64,000 nucleotides of DNA from Lutraria lutraria (taxonomy: Eukaryota; Mollusca; Bivalvia; Venerida; Mactridae): positions 33,893,336 to 33,957,335 of the forward strand of contig OZ026840.1 in assembly GCA_964023205.1 (NCBI GenBank). Reading direction: 5' to 3'. Below the pieces are notes generated by a model. The model saw nothing but the letters and a program-made list of their open reading frames with translations. It ran no database searches and had not been told where the DNA came from. Each line of letters begins with the position of its first letter. Position 1 is the first letter of the stretch. Shown here one piece after another: positions 1-9,916 of the stretch. The position numbers were made by a program, and so were the translations under genes.

Positions 1-454
1 TTCTCTCTCTCTCATTTTCTTTTCTCTCACACCCAAGACAATTAGTTACATGGTATCTAAAAATGTTACTGACAGCAGTGGGCGTTATCATCATTATCCA
101 ATGAAGTTTTCGGAACCACAAGTCTTATGACCAATGAAATTATAGGTTAATTATCTGATGCAATACTAATTCGGAATGCCTTGTTTTAAATTAGACTTCC
201 AAAAGTAGCAAAAAGTTATCATTTTTCGTCGATCAATTTACAATAATTATTATAAACTTTTTAAAAAGTTACAGTATAATGCAAACATCCCAAAATACCA
301 ATAAGTATATTTACGACATCTGTGGTATGCTGACTTAAGTTGTTTACAGATACTTGTTCTACTGCCAATACAGACATGTTAAACGTACTCTTGTCATTAT
401 TTAAAATACATACTGGTATATACAAATTCATGTTTCTTTAATTAATTATTCAAT
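1..454. repeat. LTR-like direct repeat, left copy
   Basis: This stretch begins with a TCTCTC-rich tract. It matches 7820-8273 at a constant offset of 7819, apart from a roughly 20-base segment present only here (about 48-69). The two copies flank a minus-strand Ty3/gypsy-type element, so this would be part of the downstream (3') LTR. The copy runs off the window start, so neither terminus nor a target-site duplication can be checked. It could instead be a duplicated flank. Confidence 0.55.
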
Positions 455-481
455 TAATGATGATTATAGAAATAATATGGG

Positions 482-591
482 TATGAGAGCCACTATGTTA
501 AATCCCTCCCTTTCTTTAGGAAATTAAATTATTGCAACTGATTTAAATTGAGAAATCCATTCAATAAATATTAACATAGTGTGCTCTCATA
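482..591. mobile_element. Short inverted-repeat element (MITE-like)
   Basis: The arms TATGAGAGCCACTATGTTAA (482-501) and its near-complement at 571-591 enclose about 70 bases. No coding sequence is present. It lies between the left direct repeat and the env remnant, so it may be a small insertion in the retroelement LTR. The termini do not identify a superfamily. Confidence 0.4.
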
Positions 592-700
592 AGTTAAACA
601 AATAAAAACAAAACAATGATACTTTGACCTTTTGTATAATATCTTTTTTAAATTATCTACACTGTTTATGTGAGGTCCCTTTTAGAGCAACGCTCGAACA

Positions 701-754
701 GACTTTTTATACCTAACAGTAATTATCATTCATTCATCCCATACTCTCCTTTAC
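701..754 (-). promoter_or_regulatory. Possible polypurine tract and LTR TATA box of the retroelement
   Basis: Read on the minus strand, a purine-rich run (AAAGGAGAGTATGGGA, about 737-752) is followed by TG and then TATAAAAAG about 30 bases on. This arrangement suits a polypurine tract followed by the start of a 3' LTR with its U3 promoter. It lies just downstream of the env stop at 767, where such a tract should be. The matching right-hand LTR end is not preserved, so this is inference from position and composition. Confidence 0.3.
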
Positions 755-766
755 ACTGTTAAAGGT

Positions 767-1336
767 TTATTCTCTTCTTAATAGTGAAGCCAAAATCGCT
801 TCGCCTCGGTCTGGTGTGGAAGTAATCTGCCTCCTAGGAACATTTCTAACGTCCTCATCAGCACAGGATGACACCGACCCATCACCTCCAGGCGCATCCG
901 CCCCGGCAATCCCTACACCACAACAATTAACCAACTTTTGCTTTATCAATATGCGTTTATAATAATACAAGAAACAAATCATACATACTGCAATTATTAT
1001 GACAATAAATGAAATAATGGCGTATGTCCAATCGAAAGTATTTACATCAATTTTATGATACCTCCGCACATGTCTAATGATTGATTTCATAGGTATGGAT
1101 TTCAATCGTGTCAATCCCTCAGGCAATTTAAGTTGAGTTGAATTCGGAAAGTATTTTCTTACATCTTTCCAAAGCTTCAAATCAGACAGTGGTTGTACTC
1201 TAACTGTATAATTAAATGAATTTGACCTGTAAATTTTACTCTTATATTCATATTGCGGTCCGAAATTAAAGTAATCACTAGACACCTTACAATCAGAGTT
1301 TAGGCTGATAACACTCAATGGCGGCCTAATAGACAC
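767..1336 (-). pseudogene. env remnant, C-terminal part with membrane anchor
   Basis: This open frame of 189 codons has one strong transmembrane segment around residues 104-127 (rich in I, V, F, C and Y) followed by a basic YYYKR stop-transfer signal and a short cytoplasmic tail. That is the expected end of a class I-type envelope or fusion protein. It is the most downstream coding segment of the retroelement. It is out of continuity with the next env piece upstream, so the env gene is broken. Sequence in front of the anchor has no motif I can name. Confidence 0.6.
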
Positions 1337-1371
1337 AACCGTAACATTGTTTTTACAATTGATAGTTAAGT

Positions 1372-1993
1372 CTACGAATCATTCACAGCTACTGCCCATT
1401 TGTGAAAACCTATATATTTTACATAAGGTAACATAGTGTTAAGTCTAACAGTACTTTTACAATATTGATTAATGTTCTCCTCACGATTTAAAAACAAAGC
1501 AACAGCACATGACTTGCTCAAATTAACTGGGTAAAGTGCATTCATCATATGGCAGTATTTCAATTGTTTACTATTACACTGTTTTAGTTCTTCACTTGAC
1601 AACAAGGCATACTTTCTTTTTGTCTTGTCTATCATTAAGTTCATATTGAGCTACCATGTTTATTGGTCTTTGACTTTGAATGGTTGCATTATGTAGTGGT
1701 AACGGTAGGTTGTAAATTTTGTAAATGTCAAACGTATGCCTAACATCTAGTAATGGAATGTCAAGAACAATAACAATTTCATCACTCAGATATGCGTTGC
1801 AATACAAGGTATGGTAGTAATACCAAATATTTTCCTTGGGGTAAACTGGTAATTTAAACATTTCAGGAATATGTTCTTTAATATCAATTAGCAATATTTT
1901 AAGATCTTTAGGAGATATTGTACTGGGTGATAATTTATTCAAGGTTAAATGATTTATTTCATTTCTTAAATTTCCGAAATATAACATAGCCAT
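1372..1993 (-). pseudogene. env remnant, middle (ectodomain) part in two frames
   Basis: Two overlapping frames (1592-1993 and 1372-1644) cover the region between the coiled-coil part and the membrane anchor. The residues are mixed, with several Cys (for example CNAY, YCHMM, CCKST-like spacing) as expected of an extracellular domain. The frame switch near 1600-1640 and a stop mark it as broken. Assignment to env rests on position between the fusion-protein-like segment and the transmembrane segment, not on a recognised motif. Confidence 0.45.
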
Positions 1994-2014
1994 CTGACTT
2001 GCCTGTTCAATTTC

Positions 2015-2463
2015 TTAAGTTATAAGTTTAAACTGGAAGTATGTGCTCACAAATTGTTCCAAGTCAGTTATCTTTAGAGCTAATTGTTCTTTAATTCTGG
2101 ACATTTTCCTATTTAGCTTTTGTATGCAAATCACCACATCAGTTATAGCTCTACGATTTTCTGATATTTGAACTCTTGATAAATTTAACAAGGTCATACT
2201 TTGTTCAAGGTCATGAATAATATTTTCTTGATTTTCTTGAAGTAAACGTACATTTCTGTTTATTTTGTTAAGATCGTCTTCAGTTAAAGTTCCGAACAAT
2301 ACTCCACAATGTGTCATTTATCATGTGTACATCCTTATGCAAACCATCATATGTATAAACATATCCTGTCTTATTTTGCCTGATGTAAAACTCAGAGACT
2401 GATCTCAAAATCTCGTCAACAGACTTTAAATCTTCATTGATTTTATTGATGAAATGATCATAA
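2015..2463 (-). pseudogene. env remnant, fusion-protein-like coiled-coil part
   Basis: The frame 2015-2317 contains GVLFGTLTEDDLNKI followed by a long amphipathic helix rich in N, Q, L and E. Baculovirus F proteins and errantivirus Env proteins have the same layout: a hydrophobic LFGTL-type segment followed by a heptad repeat. Sequence at 2318-2463 is open in another frame and encodes further helix-like residues, so a frameshift separates it. The F-family assignment is my reading of the motif and of its place between a signal-peptide segment (2464-2682) and a C-terminal anchor. A profile search would settle it. Confidence 0.5.
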
Positions 2464-2682
2464 TTATGGTTTTAAATCATGTACAAATGTGACTAACCAT
2501 CTGGAATGACTAGCCGCTACTTTCACTCTTTCAAATAAAACATTTTCACTTACACTTAAAGCAAAGGTATAGCTAATACAAGTTATGAGTATGATGCCTA
2601 ATTGATCCATAGTGTAATGTCTATGTACAACACAGTATATCCTGAAAATAAACAAAATAAATAGGAATCCATAGTTAATCAA
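2464..2682 (-). pseudogene. env remnant, N-terminal signal-peptide part
   Basis: Starting from the internal methionine in TMDQLGIILITCISYTFALS, the frame encodes a typical signal peptide: a short polar start, a hydrophobic core and a small-residue cleavage region. A polar ectodomain start follows. A further hydrophobic stretch precedes it in the same open frame, so the true start is uncertain. It lies about 40 bases downstream of the pol stop (minus strand), which is where env should begin in env-bearing gypsy elements. It is not continuous with the next env segment. Confidence 0.45.
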
Positions 2683-2723
2683 CTATCATTTTACACACTA
2701 ATTCCTATTTACTTTCGAAGCCT

Positions 2724-3479
2724 TTAAAACAAATCAGAAAGTGCCTTAAACAAGTTTCTCATCTTGCGATTACCATCGCTATTAGGTAACTTCTTGTGTT
2801 TACGTTTAGATTTACTTAGTTTGCGAGATTGATTAATCCCATTTACTGACATAGCAGTATCATCAGTACTCAACTGATTAGAAGTATCAGTACTAACAGA
2901 TTGCAAAGATTCGCTATCTGTACTCATTGACTCTACTGTTTCTGACTTAGTATTAATTTGATTCCTAGCCTTAAGTCTTTTCGCTAATTCCATCAAAGGA
3001 ATGTTTTCTTCTTCATCAGAGTCTTCCCTTTCATGGCGACGCCTGTCAGCCAGCTTACTTAAAGGTATATCATCCTCGGAGTCTGTGATTTCTGACTCAG
3101 AAATTTCAAGTGGAATGGCATATTGATATCTTCTCAATGGATTATCAGCATCTTGCTTAGGAATTTCCAATTCGTCAATGTTCGCATGTCTCAACATTTC
3201 GGCATGTACCCGGCTTGTAGATCCATCTAATTGGTTCTTAATGATATAAGATGTTGGTCCGGTCATCTCAATAACCCGGTAAAATGGCTTCCATTTAATA
3301 TCTAACTTGCCCTTTCTTTGGTTATTTTTGTAGTAGACTGGATCATTGACCTCAAAATCGATATCTTTTGTACCCCTGTTGGCATATCTGGCTTGCCTCT
3401 TCTTTGCCTTCTTCAAGTACCTTCTTACAGACTGGAATGTCTTGTGTTGTTCTTGTAGTGCAATTTGATGGAGTTCCAC
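2724..3479 (-). pseudogene. pol remnant: integrase C-terminal domain and charged tail
   Basis: The first half contains a basic helix (about residues 18-40, KKAKKRQAR) and a GPY/F-like integrase C-terminal module (KWKPFYRVIEMTGPTSYII, about residues 62-80) ending in a VHAEMLR-like strand. This module is typical of Ty3/gypsy integrases. The remaining 140 residues are acidic and Ser-rich, then basic (KSKRKHKK), a tail often seen at the end of gypsy pol. It follows the integrase core in a different frame, with the break near 3480. Confidence 0.75.
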
Positions 3480-4092
3480 ATATTACATCTCTATTAAATA
3501 ACAGGAAATACGGGGGATATCTAGATGATTCGCTGATACTTAACCTAATGGCCGCTAGAGCTTGGTTTAAATAAATATCCCAGAGTTGCTGACTTTCGGT
3601 AAGTTTCTTAGCTAGAATATCATGAAGTGTTCTATGAAACCTTTCTACCTTAGCATTACTCTGCGGGTGGTATACACTAGTTAATACATGGCTTATGTTT
3701 AACCTTTCCATGGTTTCTCGGACGACCTTGTTTACATTTTCCGTTCCGTTATCTGAAACTATTTGCAAAGGACAACCAAATCTTGGAAATATTTCCTCTA
3801 ATAGCAGGTGTGCGACAGTATCTGCCGTCTTATCAGGTACAGCAAAAGCTTCAGGCCATCCATTAAACCAATCTACAAAGGCAATAATATATTTATTTCC
3901 GGACAAGGAGGTTGGGTAAGTCCCAGAAAGATCAAGACTTAATTTAGCCATAGGAAAAGTGTCTTGTAAAGGCTGGCGAATCTTTTGTAAAGACCTAGTT
4001 TGACATAGAGTACAAGAAGAAACATATTTGTATATTTCCTTGTAGAGATTTCTTATCGAATCAAACGTCTTCTGGACACCCATGTGTCCCAC
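3352..4092 (-). pseudogene. pol remnant: integrase zinc-binding half and catalytic core
   Basis: The segment starts inside the HHCC zinc-binding region (GHMGVQKTF, then CTLC) and runs through a DDE catalytic core. The visible acidic residues are D in LDLSGTYP, D in VSDNGTE and E in NAKVERFHRTL. This is the standard retroviral/gypsy integrase layout, which joins cDNA to host DNA. The first part of the zinc-binding domain is in another frame (break near 4085). The 3' end drifts out of frame near 3480, so what continues to 3352 in this frame is not real protein. Confidence 0.85.
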
Positions 4093-4964
4093 TCATCATG
4101 GAACTGCTTCACTACCATCGCTCTCAAATGAATAGGTATATATAATCTAAGTTTGGTCTCGCCATTTGGGTCGCTAATGTAATAGAGGATATTTTCAACA
4201 ACCATATATCTTTTTTGAACTTCTTTCGGAGGGTTTTCCTTTAGCATGGATAACTTCAATTGTGAAATAGCGTCGTCTTTACTCTGCTCAAGAACCAAGT
4301 AGAATCCAGGTAAACCTTCTTTCGCTTTCTCCAATGGATCATCAACAGGTAAGCTACAACTGGCAAAATTCTTAGGACTGAATTATGAGGAATCAATAAC
4401 ATTGACCTTAAATGCATTTTCATTAAATCAAGACATACTTCGTCATCTAAGACATCTGTAATGTTTTGGGTTAAAGGGTTATCAGGTATTCTTGGGAGTA
4501 AATCGGCACAGGTGTTAGTAGTTCCGCTTATATATTCTATTCGACAATTATACCCTGCCATGCTCAAAGCCCAGAGCTGTATCTTCTTGTTTTGCATAGG
4601 TGACTCGAGCAAGTATTTGAGAGGTCTATGGTCAGTCTTAATAACAAACTCGGCATTATAAAGATGATAATCAAGTTTCTATAGTGCAAAGTGAATAGCA
4701 TTAGCTTCTTTCTCTACAACAGACCACTTGCATTGTGATCTACTTAATTTGTGGGACAAATAATAGATGGGTTTTTCATTAATCACATTCAGAATTCCAC
4801 ACTGATTTCCATTGATATCTTGAGTCAAACAAGCCCCAATACAGGTGTCACTAGCATCTGTGTATGGGGTGTACGATTTATTAGGATCATGGTATGACAG
4901 TAAAGGAACTACAGATAAACTGTCCTTGAGATAATCAAATGCTTTTTGATGTTCATTTGACCAT
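4093..4964 (-). pseudogene. pol remnant: RNase H domain and linker
   Basis: In frame pieces from the right, the region encodes an RNase H-like domain (YTDASDTCIGACL, EKEANAI, TDHRPLKYLL) and then a gypsy-type linker leading into the integrase zinc-binding domain. An in-frame TAG near 4681 interrupts RNase H. Shifts near 4970 and 4330-4390 separate it from RT and from the linker. The D, E and D positions typical of retroelement RNase H are recognisable. The domain is broken and the copy would give no working polyprotein. Confidence 0.75.
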
Positions 4965-5582
4965 TTAAATCGTGTATGTTTTCTTTTTAAGGGCCATTAT
5001 AGGCTCGGCTATGCAACTAAAGTTAGGAATAAACCTACGGTAGTACGAACACATCCCTATAAAAGATCTGACTTCTCTTACACATTTAGGTACTGGCAAT
5101 GTCCTAATAGATTCCACTTTTTTCGGGTCCGGTTTTACGCCATTAGTATCAATAACAAAACCTAAGTAATTTGTCTCAGTTTGTAAGAAACTACACTTCT
5201 TTAATTTTGATTTCAAACCGTGCTCACGTAATTTGCTGAAAATGAATTCTACGTGAATGAAATGTTCTTCTAAACTGGAACTAAATATCAAAATGTCATC
5301 TAGGTATGCTGTAGCAAACTCATAACAGTCTTGCAGAACTATGGACATTAACTCTTGAAATATGGCTGGCGCATTTGAGAGACCAAATGGCATGACATTG
5401 AATTCAAAAAGTCCTTTGTGACAAGCGAACGCCGTTTTCTCCTGGTCGTTCTCATCCATGAGTACTTGCCAGTACCCGCTCTTTAGATCCAGCGAACTAA
5501 AAAACTTTGCATTGCCCAACAATGCTAGAATATCGTCAATCAAGGGTAATGGGTAAGAATTTTTCTTGGTAATTTTATTCAA
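4965..5582 (-). pseudogene. pol remnant: reverse transcriptase core
   Basis: This is a clear Ty3/gypsy reverse transcriptase. The motifs are PLPLIDDIL, FFSSLDLKSGYWQV (first catalytic Asp), MPFGLSNAPAIFQ, YLDDILIFS (catalytic Asp pair), LKKCSFL, YLGFVI and the SFIGMCSYYRRFIPNFS thumb/connection motif. The motif spacing is normal. The first RT strands lie at 5891-6120, beyond a LINE-tail insertion, and a frame change at about 4970 cuts it from RNase H. The segment 5583-5630 still encodes the RFCVDFRKL motif in frame. Confidence 0.9.
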
Positions 5583-5626
5583 TTTCCTAAAATCAACACA
5601 AAAACGTTTAGTGTTATCTTTCTTAA

Positions 5627-5890
5627 CAGCTTACGAAGCCAACCGGACTTGAATCATTTTAGAATTATTGTGTACCTTACTTGTATGCATAAATTAATGG
5701 TGGATTTGTTGACTTATAAATTTGTCCATAGTTGTATATATTTTACCCATATCATTTTTGACTAACATGTTTGTATTCATTACGTATTGTTTTAACCATG
5801 TCGTAATCGTGATTGTACAGCACTTTTGAACGTGTAATTACATGAAAAAAGGGCTATATAAATATGGTATAATAATAATAATAATAATAA
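5627..5890 (+). mobile_element. LINE 3'-tail or SINE insertion inside the RT region
   Basis: About 260 bases of plus-strand sequence separate the VVIVD and KKDN parts of the retroelement RT. The insert ends with GCTATATAAATATGG followed by an (ATA)n run (about 5869-5889). That tail is common to CR1/L2-like LINEs and SINEs mobilised by them in marine invertebrates. There is no coding sequence in it. It is younger than the retroelement it interrupts. Target-site duplication is unclear. Confidence 0.65.
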
Positions 5891-6483
5891 TTATCAACTA
5901 TGACCACAGGGAAGCTCCATAGTGACCTTGACCTCTTAATAATGTTGGCATCTAACATTTCGTTAACAGTTCGTTCATTTATTTTTCTGTTATGCATTGG
6001 TGTCAAATACGGTCGTAATTTAATTGGATCATTATCACCTGTTTCTATTTTAATTTTTACTGTGTCAGTATGCCCTAATTCGGAATCTTTTGACGCAAAC
6101 AAATCTTGATTTTTAATCACAAGTTTCTCAATTCCTAAACTCAGTTGGCACTAATAATTCTCATAAATTTAATTTGTTATCACCACCAACGTTACTAATT
6201 ACAGAATTTATGTTCTTCAGATTTATGTTTGTAATTTTCTCAACTTTCCCAACTACGGCGTGTCTTGAAATTTTCATAGTTTTATTTGTATTATTTACGA
6301 CAATAAAAGGTATACTTCAATCTTTAGTTAATTTACTGACAGAACTAATTAAAGTTAAACCAGGTTCTTTCGACATAAAACTCCTGTCATTAAATGAGAC
6401 TTCATAATCAACATTATTTTCTAACTCAGGGTGATGTCTAACTTTTCCGTAACATATTTTAGCAGTTTGCGGTTTAATTTAAT
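5891..6483 (-). pseudogene. pol remnant: RT N-terminal part and upstream linker
   Basis: 5891-6120 encodes the N-terminal RT segment (KLRPYLTPMHNRK, NEMLDANIIKRSRSLWSFPVVIV), which precedes the RFCVDFRKL motif in gypsy elements. 6174-6407 read on the minus strand gives a protease-to-RT linker-like segment (VVNNTNKTMKISRHAVVGKVE). Stops around 6140-6180 break the frame. No DTG/DSG protease motif was seen before the repeat insertion begins at 6484. Confidence 0.7.
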
Positions 6484-7571
6484 TGCGTCGTCAAACTTTA
6501 TGTTGTGACCACACTAGGGGCCACATTTTTAGCCCAATTTTAGCAAAACTGGGTCAGAACGTTAATATCAACAAAATCTCGGACGAGTTCGATATTGGGC
6601 CATTTGGGGTCAAAAACTAGGTCACCAGGGCCAAATAAGGGAAAACCTTGTGAACACTTTAGAAATCACTATTTTGACTGGATCTTCATGAAACTTTGTC
6701 AGAATGTTTATTTTAATAATATGTAGGTCAAGTTTGATAATGGGTCATTTCTGTAATAAAATAAGGTCACTAGGGCAAATTGCTGGAAAACCTTGTGAAC
6801 ACTCTAGAAGTCACTGTTTTGATTGGATGATCATGAAACCTTGTCAGAATGTTTGTCTTCATAATATCTTGGACGAGGTCGAACATGGGTCATCTTGGGT
6901 CAAAAACTAGGTCGCTAGGTCAAATCTTATGAACAACCATGTTAACACTGTAGATTTCACGGTTATTATTGGATCTTCACCAAACTTTGTCAAATCGTTT
7001 GTTTTTATGATATAACGGTCAAGTATAAATATGGGTCATATGGGCTCAATAACTAGGTCACCAGGTCAAGTCTTAGGAAAACTTTGTTAACACTGTAGAT
7101 GTCACAGTTCTAATTGGATCTTCACCAAACCTTGTCAAAATGTTTGCGTCAATGATATGTGGGTCAAGGATAAACATGGGTCAGCCGGTTTCAAAAACTG
7201 GGTCACAATGTCAAATCTTAGGTAAAAATCTTGTAAAAGCTCTTTATGTCATGGTTCTGATTGGATCTTGGCCAAACATTGTCAGATTGTTTATCTTCAT
7301 GATATTAAGGACAAGTTCAAATATGAGTCACCTATGGTCAAAAACCAGGTCACAAGGTCAAATCTTAGGAAAACCTTATTAACACTGTAGATGTCAAATT
7401 TTGATCATATCTTCACCAAACCTAGTCAGATTGTTTGTCTTAATGATATGTAAGACAGATTCGAACATAGGTCGTCTGGGGTCAAAAACTAGGTCACCGG
7501 TTCAAAACAATGTTTTAATGAGTGAACAGTGATTGTCATGTGAGCGATATAGGGCAATCTTGGCCCTCTTG
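6484..7571 (+). mobile_element. Tandem-core repeat inserted between gag and pol
   Basis: The insert has about seven degenerate units of roughly 140 bases, each with the GGTCACCAGGTCAAATCTTA / AACCTTGTTAACACTGTAGA / TCACAGTTTTAATTGGATCTTC pattern. It ends with GTGAGCGATATAGGG and GGCCCTCTTG. It is the same family as 18948-20220 and 54052-55315 but lacks their 5' terminal hairpin, so it is 5'-truncated. The insertion separates the gag zinc knuckle from pol. There is no plausible coding sequence. Confidence 0.75.
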
Positions 7572-7802
7572 TTTTTTATGTTTACTGTTCCCCATAACGG
7601 CTTCATTATATGGAGAACCTCCTAGTTTAACGTATTAAAAGTAAAACCTCTCCCATGTCCCATTGGCGATTTTTCTTTTGTTTCTGTCTTACAGAATCTA
7701 CTTACGTGACCCCTTTCTCCACAGGTCCAACAAACCATAGGCCTAGCTTGTTCGACACTATTCGCTGACCTACAGTTATTTAAAGTGTGCCCGAACTTCT
7801 TA
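7572..7802 (-). pseudogene. gag remnant with CCHC zinc knuckle
   Basis: The minus strand encodes CWTCGERGHVSRFC (7691-7732), a perfect C-X2-C-X4-H-X4-C nucleocapsid zinc knuckle. Just upstream is GHTLNNC (7772-7792), the second half of another knuckle. The first half of that knuckle is absent. Matching sequence stops near 7800, where AT-rich DNA and the right direct repeat begin. So gag is truncated at its 5' side in mid-domain. On the other side a repeat (6484-7571) cuts it from pol. Confidence 0.75.
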
Positions 7803-7819
7803 TTTTAAAATTAAAATGT

Positions 7820-8273
7820 TCTTATTTTCTCTCTCATTTTCTTCTCTCTATCATTTTCTTTTCTCTCACACCAAAGACAATTAGTTATTGACAGCAGTGG
7901 GCGTTATCATCATTATCCAATGAAGTTTTCGGAACCACAAGTCTTATGACCAATGAAATTATAGGTTAATTATCTGATGCAATACTAATTCGGAATGTCT
8001 TGTTTTAAATTTGACTTCCAAAAGTAGCAAAAAGTTATCATTTTTCGTCGATCAATTTACAATAATTATTATAAACTTTTAACAAAGTTACAGCATAATG
8101 CAAACATCCCAAAATACCAATTAGTATATTGACGACATCTGTGGTATGCTGACTTAAGTTGTTTACGGAGACTTGTTCTACTGCCAATACGGACATGTTA
8201 AACGTACTCTTGTCATTATTTAAAGTACAGACTGGTATATACTAATTGATGTCTCTCTAATTAATTATTCAAT
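7820..8273. repeat. LTR-like direct repeat, right copy
   Basis: This copy matches 1-454 at an offset of 7819 with scattered substitutions and lacks about 20 bases of it. It ends exactly where GIMAP-related sequence starts (8274). For a minus-strand element this would be the upstream LTR. It abuts a half zinc knuckle rather than a primer-binding site, so an internal deletion or a recombination event must have joined them. About 20 bases of AT-rich filler precede it. Confidence 0.55.
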
Positions 8274-8632
8274 CGACCGGCATCCGTACCTGAAGTAAGT
8301 GACTCATCAACCCCAGTTAATGCTTTAAATCAATCCCAACAAAATACGACTGTGGACGACACGGTCCCAGGAAATTCCGAGGCAAGGTATAGACATGATC
8401 CACAATCAAAATCCTGCAGCGATAATGATGATGATAAAACATCACGTGGCAGTGATGATGATAATGATCAGGGATCAAGTGATTGTGATAAAAGTGATGA
8501 TGTTTATCACTTTCAACAATTCAGAAAAAATGCAAATGACGACCTAGGTCTGTTGATGGATTCATTAAAAACATTAAAGTTAAAATTCAAAGAGCTCGCG
8601 ATAAAATGAAGAACTTATGTACCATTGTATAG
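8274..8632 (+). pseudogene. GIMAP 3'-end relic (copy A)
   Basis: The reading frame RPASVPEVSDSS...PVNALNQS matches the tail of the intact GIMAP gene (SERPASVPVVSDTSPPVNASNQS). It then runs through an Asp/Ser-rich stretch to QFRKNANDD, which matches EEFRRNANDD in the intact gene. One base is missing at that point compared with copy B (GACGACC for GACGATCC), so the frame shifts. In the shifted frame the end still reads KNLCTIV and a stop, the counterpart of the CaaX-type end KNVKCTVI. An 80-base segment present in copy B is deleted after CAAAATACGACT. There is no GTPase domain upstream. An AATAAA lies at 9117. Confidence 0.75.
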
Positions 8633-8812
8633 GGCGAATATTTTTTCAAACTCTTGTATGTGTTCTTTTAATAACGTTTATAAAATCACTGAATGTTAAA
8701 CCGAATATATACACATATTCGTAATTATCTATCTTACTGAAAATGGTTCCGTTTCATGTATGTTGATGTAATTGAATTATCATGACTATACCGAGTTGTA
8801 GAACGCCCAGAA

Positions 8813-8938
8813 CACAGGTGTTTGGCACGTTTTTATAATGCCCCAACTGTTAGATATGTATTTTAATATTATATAGAATTCTATATATAATACATATCTA
8901 ACAGTTGGGGCATTATAAAAACGTGCCAAACACCTGTG
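8813..8938. mobile_element. Long, nearly perfect palindrome (fold-back element)
   Basis: Arms 8813-8862 and 8889-8938 (50 bases each) are perfect reverse complements starting CACAGGTGTTTGGCACG. The spacer is itself nearly palindromic around GAATTC. In duplicon B (about 45155-45240) only the left arm and centre remain. It behaves as a MITE-like fold-back sequence with no coding capacity. Confidence 0.75.
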
Positions 8939-9193
8939 CCCTAGAAGGGGAGAGTAACTATATAGTTATAACAGTAAATAGTCCAAAATTATATGATGAT
9001 AAATTTAATAGAATGAATAGTTGTTTTAATATTTGACCACAAGCCAAAGATTAAATTTTGTTACTTGTTATTTCTATGCAATCTTCTGTATGTTACAAGC
9101 GTGAATCATGTTTTGAAATAAAGAAACACATACGTTTATCATAAAAACTTGTGTCTATCAGTGATATCATTGTAAAAAACATCTGGCTTTATC

Positions 9194-9721
9194 CATTGGC
9201 TCTCGATTTCGTGATTTTTATACGTTTACAGACGTTATTATTCAATTTCTACCATCAAACAACGCAAACCTGTCGAAAGAAAAATCGTTTCCTTTATATT
9301 GGGTGTATAAAAACACCAAGGTAGTGCAGTCGCCATCTTTTCGATTGACAGTAGTGACGAAAATAAGCGTGGGTCCCGGCTTTCCTTCTAATCTGCACAT
9401 GCTTTCCAGGAACCTTGCTTTCGTTGTAGTATGCACCAACTTTAAACGTTTTGACAGCTTTTACCGTCAATCGAAATGATGGCGAGTTCACTACCTTGGA
9501 GTATTTTATACACTCAATGAGGGAAAAAATGAAGATTTTTCTTTCGACAGGTTTGCGTTGTTTGATGGGTGAACTTTTAAAAAACACGAAATCGAGTACC
9601 TATGACACTCAATAAGGGAAAAAATTAAGATTTCTCTTTCGACAGATTTGCGTTGTTTGATGAGTGAAATTGAAAAATAACGACTTTTAACGTATAAAAA
9701 TCACGGAATCGAGTGCCTCTA
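9194..9721. mobile_element. hAT-like MITE with 8-bp target-site duplication
   Basis: Direct repeats GCTTTATC (9186-9193 and 9722-9729) flank a 528-base element. Its ends are inverted: CATTGGCTCTCGATTTCG on the left and the complement of TAGAGGCACTCGATTCCG on the right. Long inverted subterminal arms include CAAACAACGCAAACCTGTCG at 9257 and its complement near 9548, repeated again near 9640. An 8-bp duplication with a CAGAGGCA-type end (seen best in copy B) fits the hAT superfamily. There is no transposase. The right subterminal block appears twice, nested. Confidence 0.75.
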
Positions 9722-9852
9722 GCTTTATCTAGAGTTAAGTGAGTAATTGTGCATAATGCAAATCGACTTGCAATGATGAAGCAGTTTAAATAAGACTGTG
9801 GTATTTTAAAGTTCAATTTCGGGATAGAAATGAACATTTCATCAAAATAAGC

Positions 9853-9916
9853 AGTCTTTAAAACAGCTGAATTATACTGTTTTTATCGCAGTATAATTAT
9901 ATTTACTTTAAAGACT
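9853..9916. repeat. Small palindrome
   Basis: AGTCTTTAAAACAGCTG...ATTATACTG (9853-9879) pairs with CAGTATAATTAT...TTTAAAGACT (9889-9916) across a 9-base loop. The counterpart in duplicon B (about 45730-45791) has a decayed right arm. Confidence 0.5.

Larger units (their letters stand above)
767..7802 (-). mobile_element. Decayed env-bearing Ty3/gypsy-type retroelement
   Basis: On the minus strand the order is gag zinc knuckle (7572-7802), pol with RT, RNase H and integrase (2724-6483), then a third env-like reading region (767-2682). This order and the fusion-protein-like env suggest an errantivirus-like or gypsy-like element with an envelope gene. Every domain is broken by frameshifts or stops. 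A LINE tail (5627-5890) and a tandem-core repeat (6484-7571) have inserted into it. No aspartic protease active-site motif was found; it may have been lost at the 6484-7571 insertion. The 5' half of gag and any primer-binding site are missing. The copy is clearly inactive. Confidence 0.8.
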
